Assembly (NCBI GenBank): GCA_963775695.1
Contig: CAVZJU010000012.1
Coordinates: 124,001-188,000 of the forward strand
Length of the DNA stretch: 64,000 nucleotides
Source: DATBLE01 sp963775695
GTDB lineage: Bacteria > Actinomycetota > Thermoleophilia > Gaiellales > Gaiellaceae
Direction of reading: 5' to 3'
In this document: positions 40,535 to 49,560 of the stretch, piece after piece
Numbering within the stretch: the first letter of the stretch is position 1
Layout of the letters: every line of letters begins with the position of its first letter
Translations under genes and position numbers: made by a program
Notes under the pieces: model-generated
The model's input: the letters and a program-made list of their open reading frames with translations, nothing else
Told to the model about the DNA's origin: nothing
Database searches by the model: none

Positions 40535-41515
40535 CTACTTCGTCGGTGCGGGGATGTTGCTGGACCTGCTCAGGCTGCCGCCGGTGTCGCCGAACTCCTC
40601 GCTCGGCCGGTGCATGGGCGCGCTCCGGAGACGGAGCCGCAGCGTGATGACCACGAGCACGAGCAGGATCAGGAGCAGCGTCACCGCGGTCGTCCCTGCC
40701 CCGAGCGCGTAGAGGTTCGGCAGGATCGGCCGGCTCGACGGCCAGGTGCCGATCAGAATCGGCAGCGGCTGGGCCTCGTAGCCGTTCTGGAGCAGGATCG
40801 TCCGGTCGAAGTCGTTCCAGGTCAGGGTGAAGCCGAACAGGAAGCTGCCGAAGATCCCCGTCCAGACCAGGGGAAGCGTCACCTCCCGGAACGTCGTCAT
40901 CGTGTTCGCGCCGAGGTCCCGCGCAGCCTCCTCGATGTGCCGGTCGTAACGGTTCCAGACGGCGAGCATGACGAGGAACGAGAACGGGATCCCCCAGATC
41001 ACGTTGGCCCCGAGCGCCGTCTGCCACAGGTTCGGCGTCTGGCCCATGAATTTCCAGAGCAGCTGGTTGCCGAGGCCGACCAGGAAGGCCGGCGTCATCA
41101 GCGCGAGCATGATCACGTAGAACCCGACGGTGTCGGTCCTGAACCGCCAGCGGCGGCGGAATGCCATCGACAGGGTGAAGCCGAGCACCGCGACGATCGC
41201 TCCCGCCGCGAGGCTGAGCCAGAGCGACTGGCGGCCGGAGGCGCTGACGTCGTCCGAGATCGTGTTGAAGACGTTGGGGTCCCACAGCGTCTTCCACCAG
41301 CCCAGGCTCACGGGTCCGCGGAAGGGGAAGGTCAGCTGCCCGGTCGACCCCTGGAACGAGAGGATGGCCATCAGGATGATCGGGATGTACAGGAAGACGA
41401 GGAAGAGGCAGAAGTAGACGCCGAGGCCCCACTTCGCCCAGTCGCGGCGCTGCTTCACCTTCCGCCGAACGACGACGTCCTGCGTCCGCTCCATGGCGGG
41501 CGCGACGGCGGTCAC
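40535..41515 (-). CDS. ABC transporter permease, PotC/spermidine-type
   Basis: 326 residues with six or so membrane helices. The EAA loop reads EEAARDLGANTMTTFREVTLPLV, docking to the ATPase. A cytosolic N-terminus (about 30 residues) precedes the first helix VYFCLFLVFLYIPIILMAIL. It forms the channel with the PotB-like partner. GTG start overlaps the partner's stop (GTGA); ATG 41494 is an alternative. Last gene of the importer operon. Confidence 0.9.
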   Translation of the reverse strand: MTAVAPAMERTQDVVVRRKVKQRRDWAKWGLGVYFCLFLVFLYIPIILMAILSFQGSTGQLTFPFRGPVSLGWWKTLWDPNVFNTISDDVSASGRQSLWLSLAAGAIVAVLGFTLSMAFRRRWRFRTDTVGFYVIMLALMTPAFLVGLGNQLLWKFMGQTPNLWQTALGANVIWGIPFSFLVMLAVWNRYDRHIEEAARDLGANTMTTFREVTLPLVWTGIFGSFLFGFTLTWNDFDRTILLQNGYEAQPLPILIGTWPSSRPILPNLYALGAGTTAVTLLLILLVLVVITLRLRLRSAPMHRPSEEFGDTGGSLSRSSNIPAPTK

Positions 41516-42510
41516 AGCTCTTCCCTCAGGTTCGCGAAGCGCGTGATCACCCAGACGCCGACCATCAGCACGATCACGAGCAGCACGGCGGCGGCCGCGC
41601 CTCCCGGGTAGTCCGGGATGTCCACCCTGGACTTGACGATCGTCCCGACCGAGGTGATGTTCCCGCCGCCGATCGTGTTCACCGTGCCGTAGTCGCCCAT
41701 CGTCAGCACGAAGATGAAGATCGAGCCGATGACGACGCCTGGCATCGTCTGGGGCAGGATCACCTCGCGGAACGTCCGCCACCAGTTGCCGCCGAGGTCG
41801 CGGGCCGCCTCGATCGCCGACCGGTCGACCTGGGCCAGCGAGAAGAAGAGCGGTGTGATCATGAACAGGATGTAGAGCTGGATCATCGCCAGCCGCACCG
41901 ACAGGAGCGAGAACCCGAATTCCGACACCGGCGCCGAGATCAGGTGCAGCTTGAGCAGTAACTGGTTGAGAGCCCCCTCGCTGCCCATCAGCGGGAACGT
42001 CCAGGCGATCGCACGGGTGAGGAAGCTCGTCCAGAACGGTGCCAGCGCAACGATGAAGAGCACGATCTGCCAGCGGAGGCTCTCCACCTTGAGCGCCAGG
42101 AAGTACGCGACCGGGAAGCCGAAGACGAGACACGCGCCGACGGCGATCAGCGACGTCTCGAACGTCGTCAGCATGTTCTTCCAGTAGGTCGAGTCGTGGA
42201 AGAGGTCGGAGTAGTTCGCGGTCGTCCAGATCCGGTCGAAGCCGCCGGCCGCGTCGCTCCGGGTCCAGAAGCTGACCAGCACGATCACGACGAGCGGAGC
42301 GAGCAGGTAGAAGCCGATGTAGAGCAACCCCGGTGCTGCCAGCCCGGACGTGACCCAGCCGCTCACGCGCCCGCCGCCCCGACCCTCGCCGAGCGCCCCC
42401 TCCACCTTCGGCGGCCGCTGGTCCAGGATCGCCTCGGCGTCCTCGACCTCCTCGATCGCGAGCCGGGCGCCCTCCTCGTTCAGCCGGTCAGGCGTCGAGG
42501 AGCTGGACAT
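41512..42510 (-). CDS. ABC transporter permease, PotB/spermidine-type
   Basis: 332 residues. A long acidic cytosolic N-terminus (about 50 residues, including NEEGARLAIEEVEDAEAILD) precedes LLYIGFYLLAPLVVIVLVSF. EAA loop: IEAARDLGGNWWRTFREVILPQ. Start at ATG 42510, with AAGGAGGAGG directly upstream, overlapping the ATPase gene by 23 bp. The extension is unusual for PotB, and could instead be absent if translation starts nearer 42370. Confidence 0.88.
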   Translation of the reverse strand: MSSSSTPDRLNEEGARLAIEEVEDAEAILDQRPPKVEGALGEGRGGGRVSGWVTSGLAAPGLLYIGFYLLAPLVVIVLVSFWTRSDAAGGFDRIWTTANYSDLFHDSTYWKNMLTTFETSLIAVGACLVFGFPVAYFLALKVESLRWQIVLFIVALAPFWTSFLTRAIAWTFPLMGSEGALNQLLLKLHLISAPVSEFGFSLLSVRLAMIQLYILFMITPLFFSLAQVDRSAIEAARDLGGNWWRTFREVILPQTMPGVVIGSIFIFVLTMGDYGTVNTIGGGNITSVGTIVKSRVDIPDYPGGAAAAVLLVIVLMVGVWVITRFANLREEL

Positions 42511-43636
42511 CCTCCTCCTTCCAGGAGACCCGGATCTGCTCGCCCTCGCGGCCGCGGAGTGCCGGATAGTGCTCCGCCGTGACCTTGGCGAGCATCCGCT
42601 CGCCGCCGGCGAGCAGGTGCAGCTTGACCAGGTCGCCGAGAAACTCGACGAAGACGATCTCGCACTCGATCGTGTTCGGGCCGGGCGGAGCGGCGCCGTT
42701 CGGGTCCACCGAGACGGCGGCGGCCCGGACGGCCACCATCGCGCTGTCGCCGACCTGCTTCGACGCGCCGGGAGCACGGACGCTCGCCTGGACCTGGTGC
42801 TCGTCCTCGACCACCAGGCGGTCGCCTTCCCGCTGGGTCACCTTGCCGCGGATGATGTTGTTGTCGCCCATGAAGCGGGCGACGAGCTCGGTGGCCGGCC
42901 TGGTGGCGATCGTCAGCGGATCGGCCACCTGCTGGATCCGGGCGTCGTTCATGACCACGATCCGGTCGGCCATGGACAGCGCCTCTTCCTGGTTGTGCGT
43001 GACGTGGACGAACATCAGGCCCAGCTGGCGCTGGAGGTTGCGGAGCTCGACGCGCATCCGCAGCTGGAGCAGCCGGTCGAGGTCGCCCAGCGGCTCGTCC
43101 AGGAGCAGCGCCTTCGGCTGGGTGACGAGGACGCGGGCGAGCGCGACCCGCTGCTGCTGGCCGCCCGACAGGGCTCTCGGCTTGCGGTCGGCCAGCGCAG
43201 TCAGGCCGACCATGTCGAGCGCCTCCGTCGCCCGCCGCCGCCGCTCCACCTTCCCGACACCGTGCATCTTCAGGCCGAACTCGACGTTCGAGAGCACCGA
43301 TCGGTGCGGGAAGAGAGCGAAGTGCTGGAAGACGGTCGTCGTCGCCCGTTTGTGGGGCGGCAGGTCGACCAGCGACTCGCCGTCGAGCACGATGTCGCCC
43401 TCGGTCGGCCACTCGTGACCGCCGATCATCCGAAGCGTGGTGGTCTTGCCGCAGCCCGACGGGCCGAGCAGGACGACGTACTCCCCGTGGTCGACGTGCA
43501 GGTTGACGTCGTCCACGGCGACCGTCCCGCCGGGGAAGACCTTGGTCAGGCCGACGAGGTCGAGCCCTGACCCAGCGGATGCAGAGGGGGCGGCGGTCGC
43601 CGCCCCCTCGTTGCTCGAAACCCCCTGATCCGACAT
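42488..43636 (-). CDS. ABC transporter ATPase, PotA/spermidine-putrescine type
   Basis: 382 residues. Walker A GPSGCGKTT (58-66), Q-loop VFQHFALFPH, signature LSGGQQQRVALAR, Walker B LLLDEPLGDLD, H-loop VHVTHNQEEA, and a C-terminal TOBE domain (from about 280). It powers import of the ligand captured by the binding protein. The N-terminus has an Ala-rich linker encoded by a 12-bp perfect inverted repeat (43584-43609). It lies 6 bp after the binding-protein gene. Confidence 0.92.
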   Translation of the reverse strand: MSDQGVSSNEGAATAAPSASAGSGLDLVGLTKVFPGGTVAVDDVNLHVDHGEYVVLLGPSGCGKTTTLRMIGGHEWPTEGDIVLDGESLVDLPPHKRATTTVFQHFALFPHRSVLSNVEFGLKMHGVGKVERRRRATEALDMVGLTALADRKPRALSGGQQQRVALARVLVTQPKALLLDEPLGDLDRLLQLRMRVELRNLQRQLGLMFVHVTHNQEEALSMADRIVVMNDARIQQVADPLTIATRPATELVARFMGDNNIIRGKVTQREGDRLVVEDEHQVQASVRAPGASKQVGDSAMVAVRAAAVSVDPNGAAPPGPNTIECEIVFVEFLGDLVKLHLLAGGERMLAKVTAEHYPALRGREGEQIRVSWKEEDVQLLDA

Positions 43637-43642
43637 TCGCTG

Positions 43643-45160
43643 CTAGGCGGACAGGAAGTCGTTCACCCTCTTGGTCAGGTACACGCTGTTCCGGCCGAAG
43701 GAGTTCCACGAGTAGTACTTGCAGATGCGCTGCGGGAACGATCCACCCTCACGTCGGCTGCCCTTCTTGATGTCGCCGACCTTGCCGGTGATCCCGGGCA
43801 GGTCACGCGGAGCCGCCTTGCCGCCCCACCAGTAGTCGTACTCGGCGGGCGTGAAGCCGGCCTTCTTCCCCGCGGCCGAGTTGATCCACGGGAGCAGCTT
43901 CTGCCCGTTGGCGATGTAGTAGCCCTGGCGCATGATCACGGCGCCGAGGTACCCGTTGTAGTTCCAGTTGATGTAGTCGTAACAGGCCTGGAGCTTCGCC
44001 GGGTCCGTGACCTTCGACGAGATGCCCTCGGCGCTGCACCAGCCGCGGAAGCCCTCCGGCGGGGCGGCGTAGAGGATGTTCACGCCGGCCGCCTTGACGA
44101 GAGCCACGGCGGGCGACCACATCGACTCGATCACGACCTCCTTCGAGACCATGAAGTTCACGGAGTCGGTGAAGGCCGACCAGAACGCGCGGAACTGGCC
44201 GTTCTTCTTGTACTTGGTCAGGATCTTGAAGAGCCGGTCGATCTCGCTCTTCGTCGGGTTGCCGTAGTCCTTGATCTTGAGCAGGCCCAGCGCGCCGACG
44301 GCGGCCGATGCATCCTGGGCCATGATGCCGGGGTCACGCAGCAGGGAGACGCGGCCCTTCCACTTGGTGTTCAGGAGCTCGGCCCAGGAGACCTGCTCCG
44401 GCCGCTTCTTGATCACGTCGGCGTTGTAGCCCATCGAGTCGGCGTTGAAGTGCGCCGCCGGGCCGACGATCCAGCGCGGCTGCGGCTTGCCGCCGATCGG
44501 CTTCCCGTTCTCGCCGATCCAGCGGACGATCTGCTTGTTGCTCGGCGGGCCCTGCGCATAGGCGGGGAGCCCGGTGGAGCCGTTCGGGTCGACGAACGTC
44601 GTCCGAAACGGCGCATTCCCCTGCCCGAAGGTGCAGCGCGCCGAGGCCGGGTTGAGCTTCCCGTGCGTGAACAGCTTGTACTGGGATCCCCAGTTCGGGA
44701 GCCGGTGGGTGTCGACCGGCTGCAGGCCGCCCGAGGGCCACACCTGGAGCGACTGGTAGTTGTAGCCGCCGAAGACGTCGAAGGTGTCCGGCGAGGTGAT
44801 CGCGATCTGCGGCTGCTTCTCTGACGGCGCGAGGATCGGCTTGACGGTGAAGCCCAGGTCCTTGGAGGCCTGCTTCGCGATGTCCGGGATCGGGAACTCG
44901 ACGCCGAGCGTGAGAACGCGGAGCGTGCCCGTGAACTTGCCGCTCGCCGCCGTCTTGGCCGCCGCCGGTCCGGCGAGCGCGCCGAGGCCGCCGACCGCTG
45001 CAGCGCCGACTCCGCCTCTGACGAGGAGGTCGCGCCGGGTCAGGCCGCGATGCTCGTCCTCCGCCGACCGCCTTGCCTCGTCGAGGTCGCTCCCGCCCAA
45101 GCCCTCCCCTTCGGCGAGAGCCTCCGCGTACTCGAAGGGGTCGTACTCGAACTCACTCAT
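43643..45160 (-). CDS. Tat-exported ABC substrate-binding protein, PotD/extracellular-1 type
   Basis: 505 residues, longer than PotD (about 350). An acidic leader of 40 residues precedes the twin-arginine signal T-R42-R43-DLLVRGGVGAAAVGGLGAL with an AAA cleavage region near 68. The mature part has the extracellular-solute fold: LRVLTLGVEFPIPDIAKQAS, DVFGGYNYQS and WNYNGYLGAVIMRQGYYIAN. Export in a folded state by Tat is inferred. Ligand unknown; polyamine-type importers also take amino acids or cyclic compounds. Its promoter carries the same operator as hydA. Confidence 0.88.
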   Translation of the reverse strand: MSEFEYDPFEYAEALAEGEGLGGSDLDEARRSAEDEHRGLTRRDLLVRGGVGAAAVGGLGALAGPAAAKTAASGKFTGTLRVLTLGVEFPIPDIAKQASKDLGFTVKPILAPSEKQPQIAITSPDTFDVFGGYNYQSLQVWPSGGLQPVDTHRLPNWGSQYKLFTHGKLNPASARCTFGQGNAPFRTTFVDPNGSTGLPAYAQGPPSNKQIVRWIGENGKPIGGKPQPRWIVGPAAHFNADSMGYNADVIKKRPEQVSWAELLNTKWKGRVSLLRDPGIMAQDASAAVGALGLLKIKDYGNPTKSEIDRLFKILTKYKKNGQFRAFWSAFTDSVNFMVSKEVVIESMWSPAVALVKAAGVNILYAAPPEGFRGWCSAEGISSKVTDPAKLQACYDYINWNYNGYLGAVIMRQGYYIANGQKLLPWINSAAGKKAGFTPAEYDYWWGGKAAPRDLPGITGKVGDIKKGSRREGGSFPQRICKYYSWNSFGRNSVYLTKRVNDFLSA

Positions 45161-45270
45161 CTACCGCTCTCCTTTCCGCAGGCCGGTCTCGAGGAGACGG
45201 CCCCGCAGGGTTCCCCGGCGTGAGCTCGATGCGGGCCGATCGCAAGCCGGGTGACGGTGCGCCTGACAGA

Positions 45271-45306
45271 TCGCTCTTGTATACAACCGCCGGAGGCGAG
45301 AGTCAA
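45271..45306 (-). promoter_or_regulatory. ABC-importer promoter with TTGTATACAA operator
   Basis: Minus strand TTGACT (45306-45301), 17 bp, TATACA (45283-45278). The palindrome TTGTATACAA (45277-45286) covers the -10. The 15-mer TCTTGTATACAACCG is identical to that of hydA. About 110 nt of leader follow before the binding-protein start. Confidence 0.65.
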
Positions 45307-45920
45307 CTGCCCCCGGTAGACGGCTCGCGACCCTCGCAGGCCGCGTTCGAGTACCCCGACCGGAAGGGGCTCGCATGCCCCGTGTCGAGGTCGTAGGAAT
45401 GCCGCCAGGTGCAGCCCGTGTCGTTGGTGAGCAGGTGGATGGAGACCGACTGCTCGGCCGACGTCGTACGCACTCGATGGATGTCGTCGTGCGGGGGGAA
45501 GAGCTCGTACAGGTCACCCGGCCGGAGTGCCCGGCGCTCCACGAGGGTGAGCGCATCGCCGTCGCGGGCGAAGATCTCCTCGTCCTGCTCGCCCTGGTAG
45601 AGGCCGACCAGCCCCCAGGCGAGATGGTCGTGGATCGGCGTCTCCGAGCCCGAGGGCACGACCAGCGAGAAGAGCGAGAGCGACCCGTCGTCGGTCCGGT
45701 GGAGGAGCCACTGGCCGATGCCGCCGCCCATGCCGCTACCCGGAACCGGTTCGGCGAGCCCGTCCGGGAGCCAGCCCGGGTCGGCGAGCAGCGCCTCGAA
45801 GGCGGGCCGGATCGCGGCGCACGCGGTCTCGGGCGAAGCCCCCCGAGCGAGCTCCGTCCGTACTTCCGCGACGAAGTCGCGGACGACCGGCGTGTCGAGG
45901 ATGAACTCGTCCGCGCTCAT
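45303..45920 (-). CDS. cupin-fold protein of the cysteine-dioxygenase-like (COG5553) type
   Basis: 205 residues. The cupin metal motif is ETPIHDHLAWGLVGLYQGEQ (two His and a Glu, near 93-110), and the second part has DIHRVRTTSAEQSVSIHLLT with another His. Metal-dependent dioxygenase or isomerase; related proteins oxidise thiols or 3-mercaptopropionate. ATG at 45920; end overlaps the -35 of the importer promoter. Substrate unknown. Confidence 0.8.
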   Translation of the reverse strand: MSADEFILDTPVVRDFVAEVRTELARGASPETACAAIRPAFEALLADPGWLPDGLAEPVPGSGMGGGIGQWLLHRTDDGSLSLFSLVVPSGSETPIHDHLAWGLVGLYQGEQDEEIFARDGDALTLVERRALRPGDLYELFPPHDDIHRVRTTSAEQSVSIHLLTNDTGCTWRHSYDLDTGHASPFRSGYSNAACEGREPSTGGS

Positions 45921-45968
45921 TCGGGGGGCATAGTCTACGGCCTACCCTCGCCGGCGAAGGAGGAGGCC

Positions 45969-48035
45969 ATGAGCGCCTACCCGCATCTCTTCAGTCCGCT
46001 CCGGATCGGCAGCGTGACCGTCCGGAACCGGATCATGCAGACGGCGCACGTCAAGCTCTTCGCGCACGGCGCCGTGGACTCTCAGCGGAACGTCGACTAC
46101 CAGGCCGCGCGCGCGAAGGGCGGCGCGGGCCTGTTGATCACCGGCAACCGGGTCGTGCACCCGACGTCGACGACAGGGTTTCCGCGCGTCGCCTGGGCGT
46201 ATCTGCGGAAGGCGCTCGAGGCCGACCGGCGGCTGACGGATGCCGTCCACGAGCACGGCGCGGCGATCTTCGCGCAGCTCAACCACTTCGGCCTGAACGC
46301 GACGAGCGACTCCGCGGACGACCTGCGGGTGCTCTGGGGGCCGTCGGCAGTGAAGAGCCCGGCCTACGGCGAGACGCCGAAGGCCATGGAGCACGAGGAC
46401 ATTCGCGAGGTGGTCGAGTGGTGGGGACGCTCGGCGGAGCTCTCGCGCGAGGGCGGCTTCGACGGCACCGAGGTGCACATCTCGCACAGCTATCTCCTCC
46501 ACCAGTTCCTCTCGCCGCTCTACAACAAGCGCACGGACGAGTACGGCGGCTCGTTCGAGAACCGCCTGCGCTTTGCGCGAGAGGTGATCGACGAGGTCCG
46601 GGGCCGGGTCGGCTCCGACTGGGTCGTCGGCGTCCGGATCAGCCTCACCGACTTCGTCCCGGGCGGCCTGGACATCGAGGATGCCGTCCGCGTCGCCCAG
46701 GAGCTCGAGCGGGCGGACGGGATCGACTACGTCAACGTCACCGCGGCCGGCTACCACAACATCTGGCGCGCGATCGAGCCCGCCGACGTACCCGACGGCT
46801 ACCTCGTCGAGCTCTGCGCACAGGTGAAGGCGGCGGTGGCGAAACTGCCCGTGTTCACGGTCGGCGGGATCAAGGACGCCGCGCTCGCCGAGCAGATTCT
46901 CGCCGCCGGGAAGGCGGACATGGTGGCGATGACGCGTGCCCAGATCGCCGACCCCGAGTTCGCGAACAAGGCCCGCGACGGCCGCGAGGACGAGATCGTC
47001 CACTGCATCCGCGGCAACCAGGGTTGCATCGCGCGCGTCTTCAAGGGCCTACCGATCGCCTGCACGGTCAACCCTGCGGCCGGACGCGAGGGTCGGTTCG
47101 GCGGCCCGCTGCCGCGGGCCGAGCGCCCCGTGCGCTGGCTCGTCGCCGGCGCCGGCCCGGCAGGGCTGAAAGCGGCCGCCACGCTCGGCGAGCGTGGCCA
47201 CGAGGTCGTCCTCGTCGAGCAGGCCGACCGGCTCGGCGGCCAGGTGAACCTGATCCTGCGCACACCGGCTCGGGAGGAGTTCGGCTGGCTCGTCACCGAC
47301 CTCGAGCGGCGGCTGGGGCGCCTCGGCGTCGACGTCCGGCTCGAGACCGAGGCGACGCCGGCGTTGGTGCGGGAACTCGGCCCTGACGGCGTCGTGGTCG
47401 CGACCGGTGCCCTCGCCAGCCGCACCGGTTTCTCGAGCGTCAACCCGCTCGTCGACAGCCTGCCCGGCGTCGAGCAGGACAACGTCCTCACCGGGTGGGA
47501 AGTGCTGCTGGGGGAGCGCCCCGCCGGCCGGAGAGTTGTCGTACTCGACGACGACGGCACCCGCGCGGCTGCAGGCGTCTGCGAAGTGCTCCTGGACAGG
47601 GGCAGCGAGGTTGAGCTCGTCAGCCGCTGGAACGCCCTGTTTCCCACCACGCTGACGACCCTCGACATGGCGCACCTGTACTCGCGGCTGCTCGGCAAGG
47701 GCCTCGCCTACCGGCTGAATGCGTGGGCGAGCGCGATCGAAGGCGACGTGGTGCGCGTGTTCAACATCTACACCGGAGCAGCCGGGACGATCGAGGGCGT
47801 CGACACGGTCGTGCTCGCAACCGGCGCGAAGGCCAACGACGGGCTCTACTTCGACCTGAAGGGCCAAGTGGAGAACCTGCACCGGATCGGCGACTGTGTT
47901 GCCCCGCGCAAACTCGACCACGCGGTCTACGAGGGCTACCTCGCGGGGCGGGAGCTCTGGTCCGCCGAGGAGCGCTACATCTACGAAGGCGAACTCGAGC
48001 GCTGGGAGGAGGTGCGTATCCCGGTCGGCGCATAG
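45969..48035 (+). CDS. old-yellow-enzyme-type NADH:flavin oxidoreductase (2,4-dienoyl-CoA reductase / trimethylamine-dehydrogenase family)
   Basis: 688 residues: FMN TIM barrel (about 1-360) starting LFSPLRIGSVTVRNRIMQTA, then the 4Fe-4S cysteines in CIRGNQGCIARVFKGLPIAC, then FAD and NAD(P) domains with WLVAGAGPAGLKAAATLGER (near 395). The active-site region is VHISHSYLLHQFLSPLYNKR. It reduces an activated double bond or dehydrogenates an N-methyl compound; histamine, proline-betaine and TMA enzymes are relatives. AGGAGG ribosome site at 45961. Converges with the NCS1 gene, overlapping by 55 bp. Confidence 0.9.
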   Translation: MSAYPHLFSPLRIGSVTVRNRIMQTAHVKLFAHGAVDSQRNVDYQAARAKGGAGLLITGNRVVHPTSTTGFPRVAWAYLRKALEADRRLTDAVHEHGAAIFAQLNHFGLNATSDSADDLRVLWGPSAVKSPAYGETPKAMEHEDIREVVEWWGRSAELSREGGFDGTEVHISHSYLLHQFLSPLYNKRTDEYGGSFENRLRFAREVIDEVRGRVGSDWVVGVRISLTDFVPGGLDIEDAVRVAQELERADGIDYVNVTAAGYHNIWRAIEPADVPDGYLVELCAQVKAAVAKLPVFTVGGIKDAALAEQILAAGKADMVAMTRAQIADPEFANKARDGREDEIVHCIRGNQGCIARVFKGLPIACTVNPAAGREGRFGGPLPRAERPVRWLVAGAGPAGLKAAATLGERGHEVVLVEQADRLGGQVNLILRTPAREEFGWLVTDLERRLGRLGVDVRLETEATPALVRELGPDGVVVATGALASRTGFSSVNPLVDSLPGVEQDNVLTGWEVLLGERPAGRRVVVLDDDGTRAAAGVCEVLLDRGSEVELVSRWNALFPTTLTTLDMAHLYSRLLGKGLAYRLNAWASAIEGDVVRVFNIYTGAAGTIEGVDTVVLATGAKANDGLYFDLKGQVENLHRIGDCVAPRKLDHAVYEGYLAGRELWSAEERYIYEGELERWEEVRIPVGA

Positions 48036-49351
48036 GCGCCGAGCGCCGCTGCGGCACGGCGAAGCACGGCGTAGGCGGCAGCACCGACCGCGACACCCCA
48101 GACGACCTTCAGCCACGCCTGCGGGACCGCGTAGTAGGCCCCGGCGCCGACGGCGATCGCCGCGACCGCGGCGAGGTTGACGCCGTTGAGGTACCGGTAC
48201 GGCCCGTGAGGGTCGAACAGCGCCTCGGGTTCCAGGCGCATGCGCTTGAGCACGACGTAGTCGACGAGCACCACGCCGGCGAGCGGCGCGCCGAGGTTGC
48301 CGAGATGGTTGATCCAGTTCTGCGCGTCCTCGATGAAGCTCGGGAACGCGCACAGGCCGACCGCGGCCGCCCCGACGATCAGGGTCGAGCGGAAGCGGCC
48401 GAGCGCCGGGATCGCGTTCACGAGCGACAGGCCGGCCGTGTAGACGTTCGTGATGTTGGCGGCGATGCCCTGGACGACGATCGCCCCGGCGAGCACGACG
48501 AGCAGCGCGTCCACGCTCGTCAGGTCGGCGACGGCGACGAAGGGGTTCAGCTCGCCGGTGGCGGCGGCGGCCCAGCCGCCCACGACGGTGGTGACCAGCA
48601 CGGCCGTGGTGGCGGAGGCGAACAGTCCGATCCGCATGTCGCGCCGCGTCGGCGTGTAGCGGCAGAAGTCGGCGATGCTCGGCACCAGCGTCAGCGAGGC
48701 GCCGGCCATCACCGTGACGTAGGTCGCGAACCCGGCCCACGTGGGGTGCTGGTCGGGTGAGCGGAAGACGCGGCCGGCGTCGAAGCGCGAGTCGTCCGTG
48801 CTCAGATACAGCGCCAGCAGCACCCCCGTGAAGGCGAGGGAGACGGGCAGGACGATCCGCAGCACGTAACGCATCACGTCGAACCCGAGCACCGCCAGCG
48901 CGGCGTGGAAGAGGCCGAGCGCGATCGCGATCGGGACGAGCGACGGCTTGTCCCCTCCGAGGGCGACCACGACCGCCTGGATCCCGAGCGCGCCGGCCAA
49001 CGCCTGGGCGGCGAACCAGTAGGTGGCGGCGATCATCCGGAACGGGGAGGTGAGGGTCCGCGCGCCCCAGAAGCCGAGCGTCCCCCGCATCGCCACCTGT
49101 CCCGGCAGCCCGTAGTCGACTCCCGGCTGTGCGAAGAGGATCAGCAGGGCATAGGCGAGCGCCTGGCCGAGGACGTTCGCGGCGATCGCCCAGCCGAGCG
49201 ACAGTCCGCCGTCCACCACCGCGAGCGCGCCGAGCACGTACATGACCGGGTTGAGGAAGAAGGTGAAGTTGATCGCGAACAGGTCGCGCCACCCGACCGT
49301 CCGCAGCTCGGCCGGGATCGGCTCGACGCCGTAGGCCTCGACCGCCGGCAT
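47981..49351 (-). CDS. NCS1-family permease (nucleobase / hydantoin / allantoin type)
   Basis: 456 residues, about 12 helices. WRDLFAINFTFFLNPVMYVL (helix 1) and QAVVVALGGDKPSLVPIAIA, GIAANITNVYTAGLSLVNAI and APLAGVVLVDYVVLKRMRLE are NCS1-like. The family includes CodB, PucI and the hydantoin carrier Mhp1, which matches the ring-opening enzymes around it. It imports a cyclic nitrogen compound with Na+ or H+. ATG at 49351; a hairpin repeat lies immediately upstream. It follows the alpha/beta hydrolase by 209 bp on the same strand. Confidence 0.88.
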   Translation of the reverse strand: MPAVEAYGVEPIPAELRTVGWRDLFAINFTFFLNPVMYVLGALAVVDGGLSLGWAIAANVLGQALAYALLILFAQPGVDYGLPGQVAMRGTLGFWGARTLTSPFRMIAATYWFAAQALAGALGIQAVVVALGGDKPSLVPIAIALGLFHAALAVLGFDVMRYVLRIVLPVSLAFTGVLLALYLSTDDSRFDAGRVFRSPDQHPTWAGFATYVTVMAGASLTLVPSIADFCRYTPTRRDMRIGLFASATTAVLVTTVVGGWAAAATGELNPFVAVADLTSVDALLVVLAGAIVVQGIAANITNVYTAGLSLVNAIPALGRFRSTLIVGAAAVGLCAFPSFIEDAQNWINHLGNLGAPLAGVVLVDYVVLKRMRLEPEALFDPHGPYRYLNGVNLAAVAAIAVGAGAYYAVPQAWLKVVWGVAVGAAAYAVLRRAAAALGAYAPTGIRTSSQRSSSPS

Positions 49352-49355
49352 CAGC

Positions 49356-49397
49356 GTGGGGGAACCCCTGATTCCCCCACGGACCCCCTCCTCGGGA
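49356..49397. repeat. hairpin repeat family, copy 4
   Basis: 25-bp hairpin (49356-49380) with arms GTGGGGGAA / TTCCCCCAC, followed by GGACCCCCTCC. The loop CCCCTGA differs from the other copies. It lies 5 bp from the permease start, where it could affect translation. A second hairpin, AGCCGGGC-AAA-GCCCGGCT, is at 49478-49496. Confidence 0.7.
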
Positions 49398-49560
49398 GCG
49401 CTGCGGGTTTCTCCTGCGGGAGCTGAGCCGACTGTTCGGGTGTCTCTGCCGACGTCGCCTCTCCGCCCTCAGCCTCCAGCCGGGCAAAGCCCGGCTCCGG
49501 CGGCGACTCGCGGTGACCCAATTCCCGTGGATCTCTTGTCACGCCACCGTATTTCGTGCC

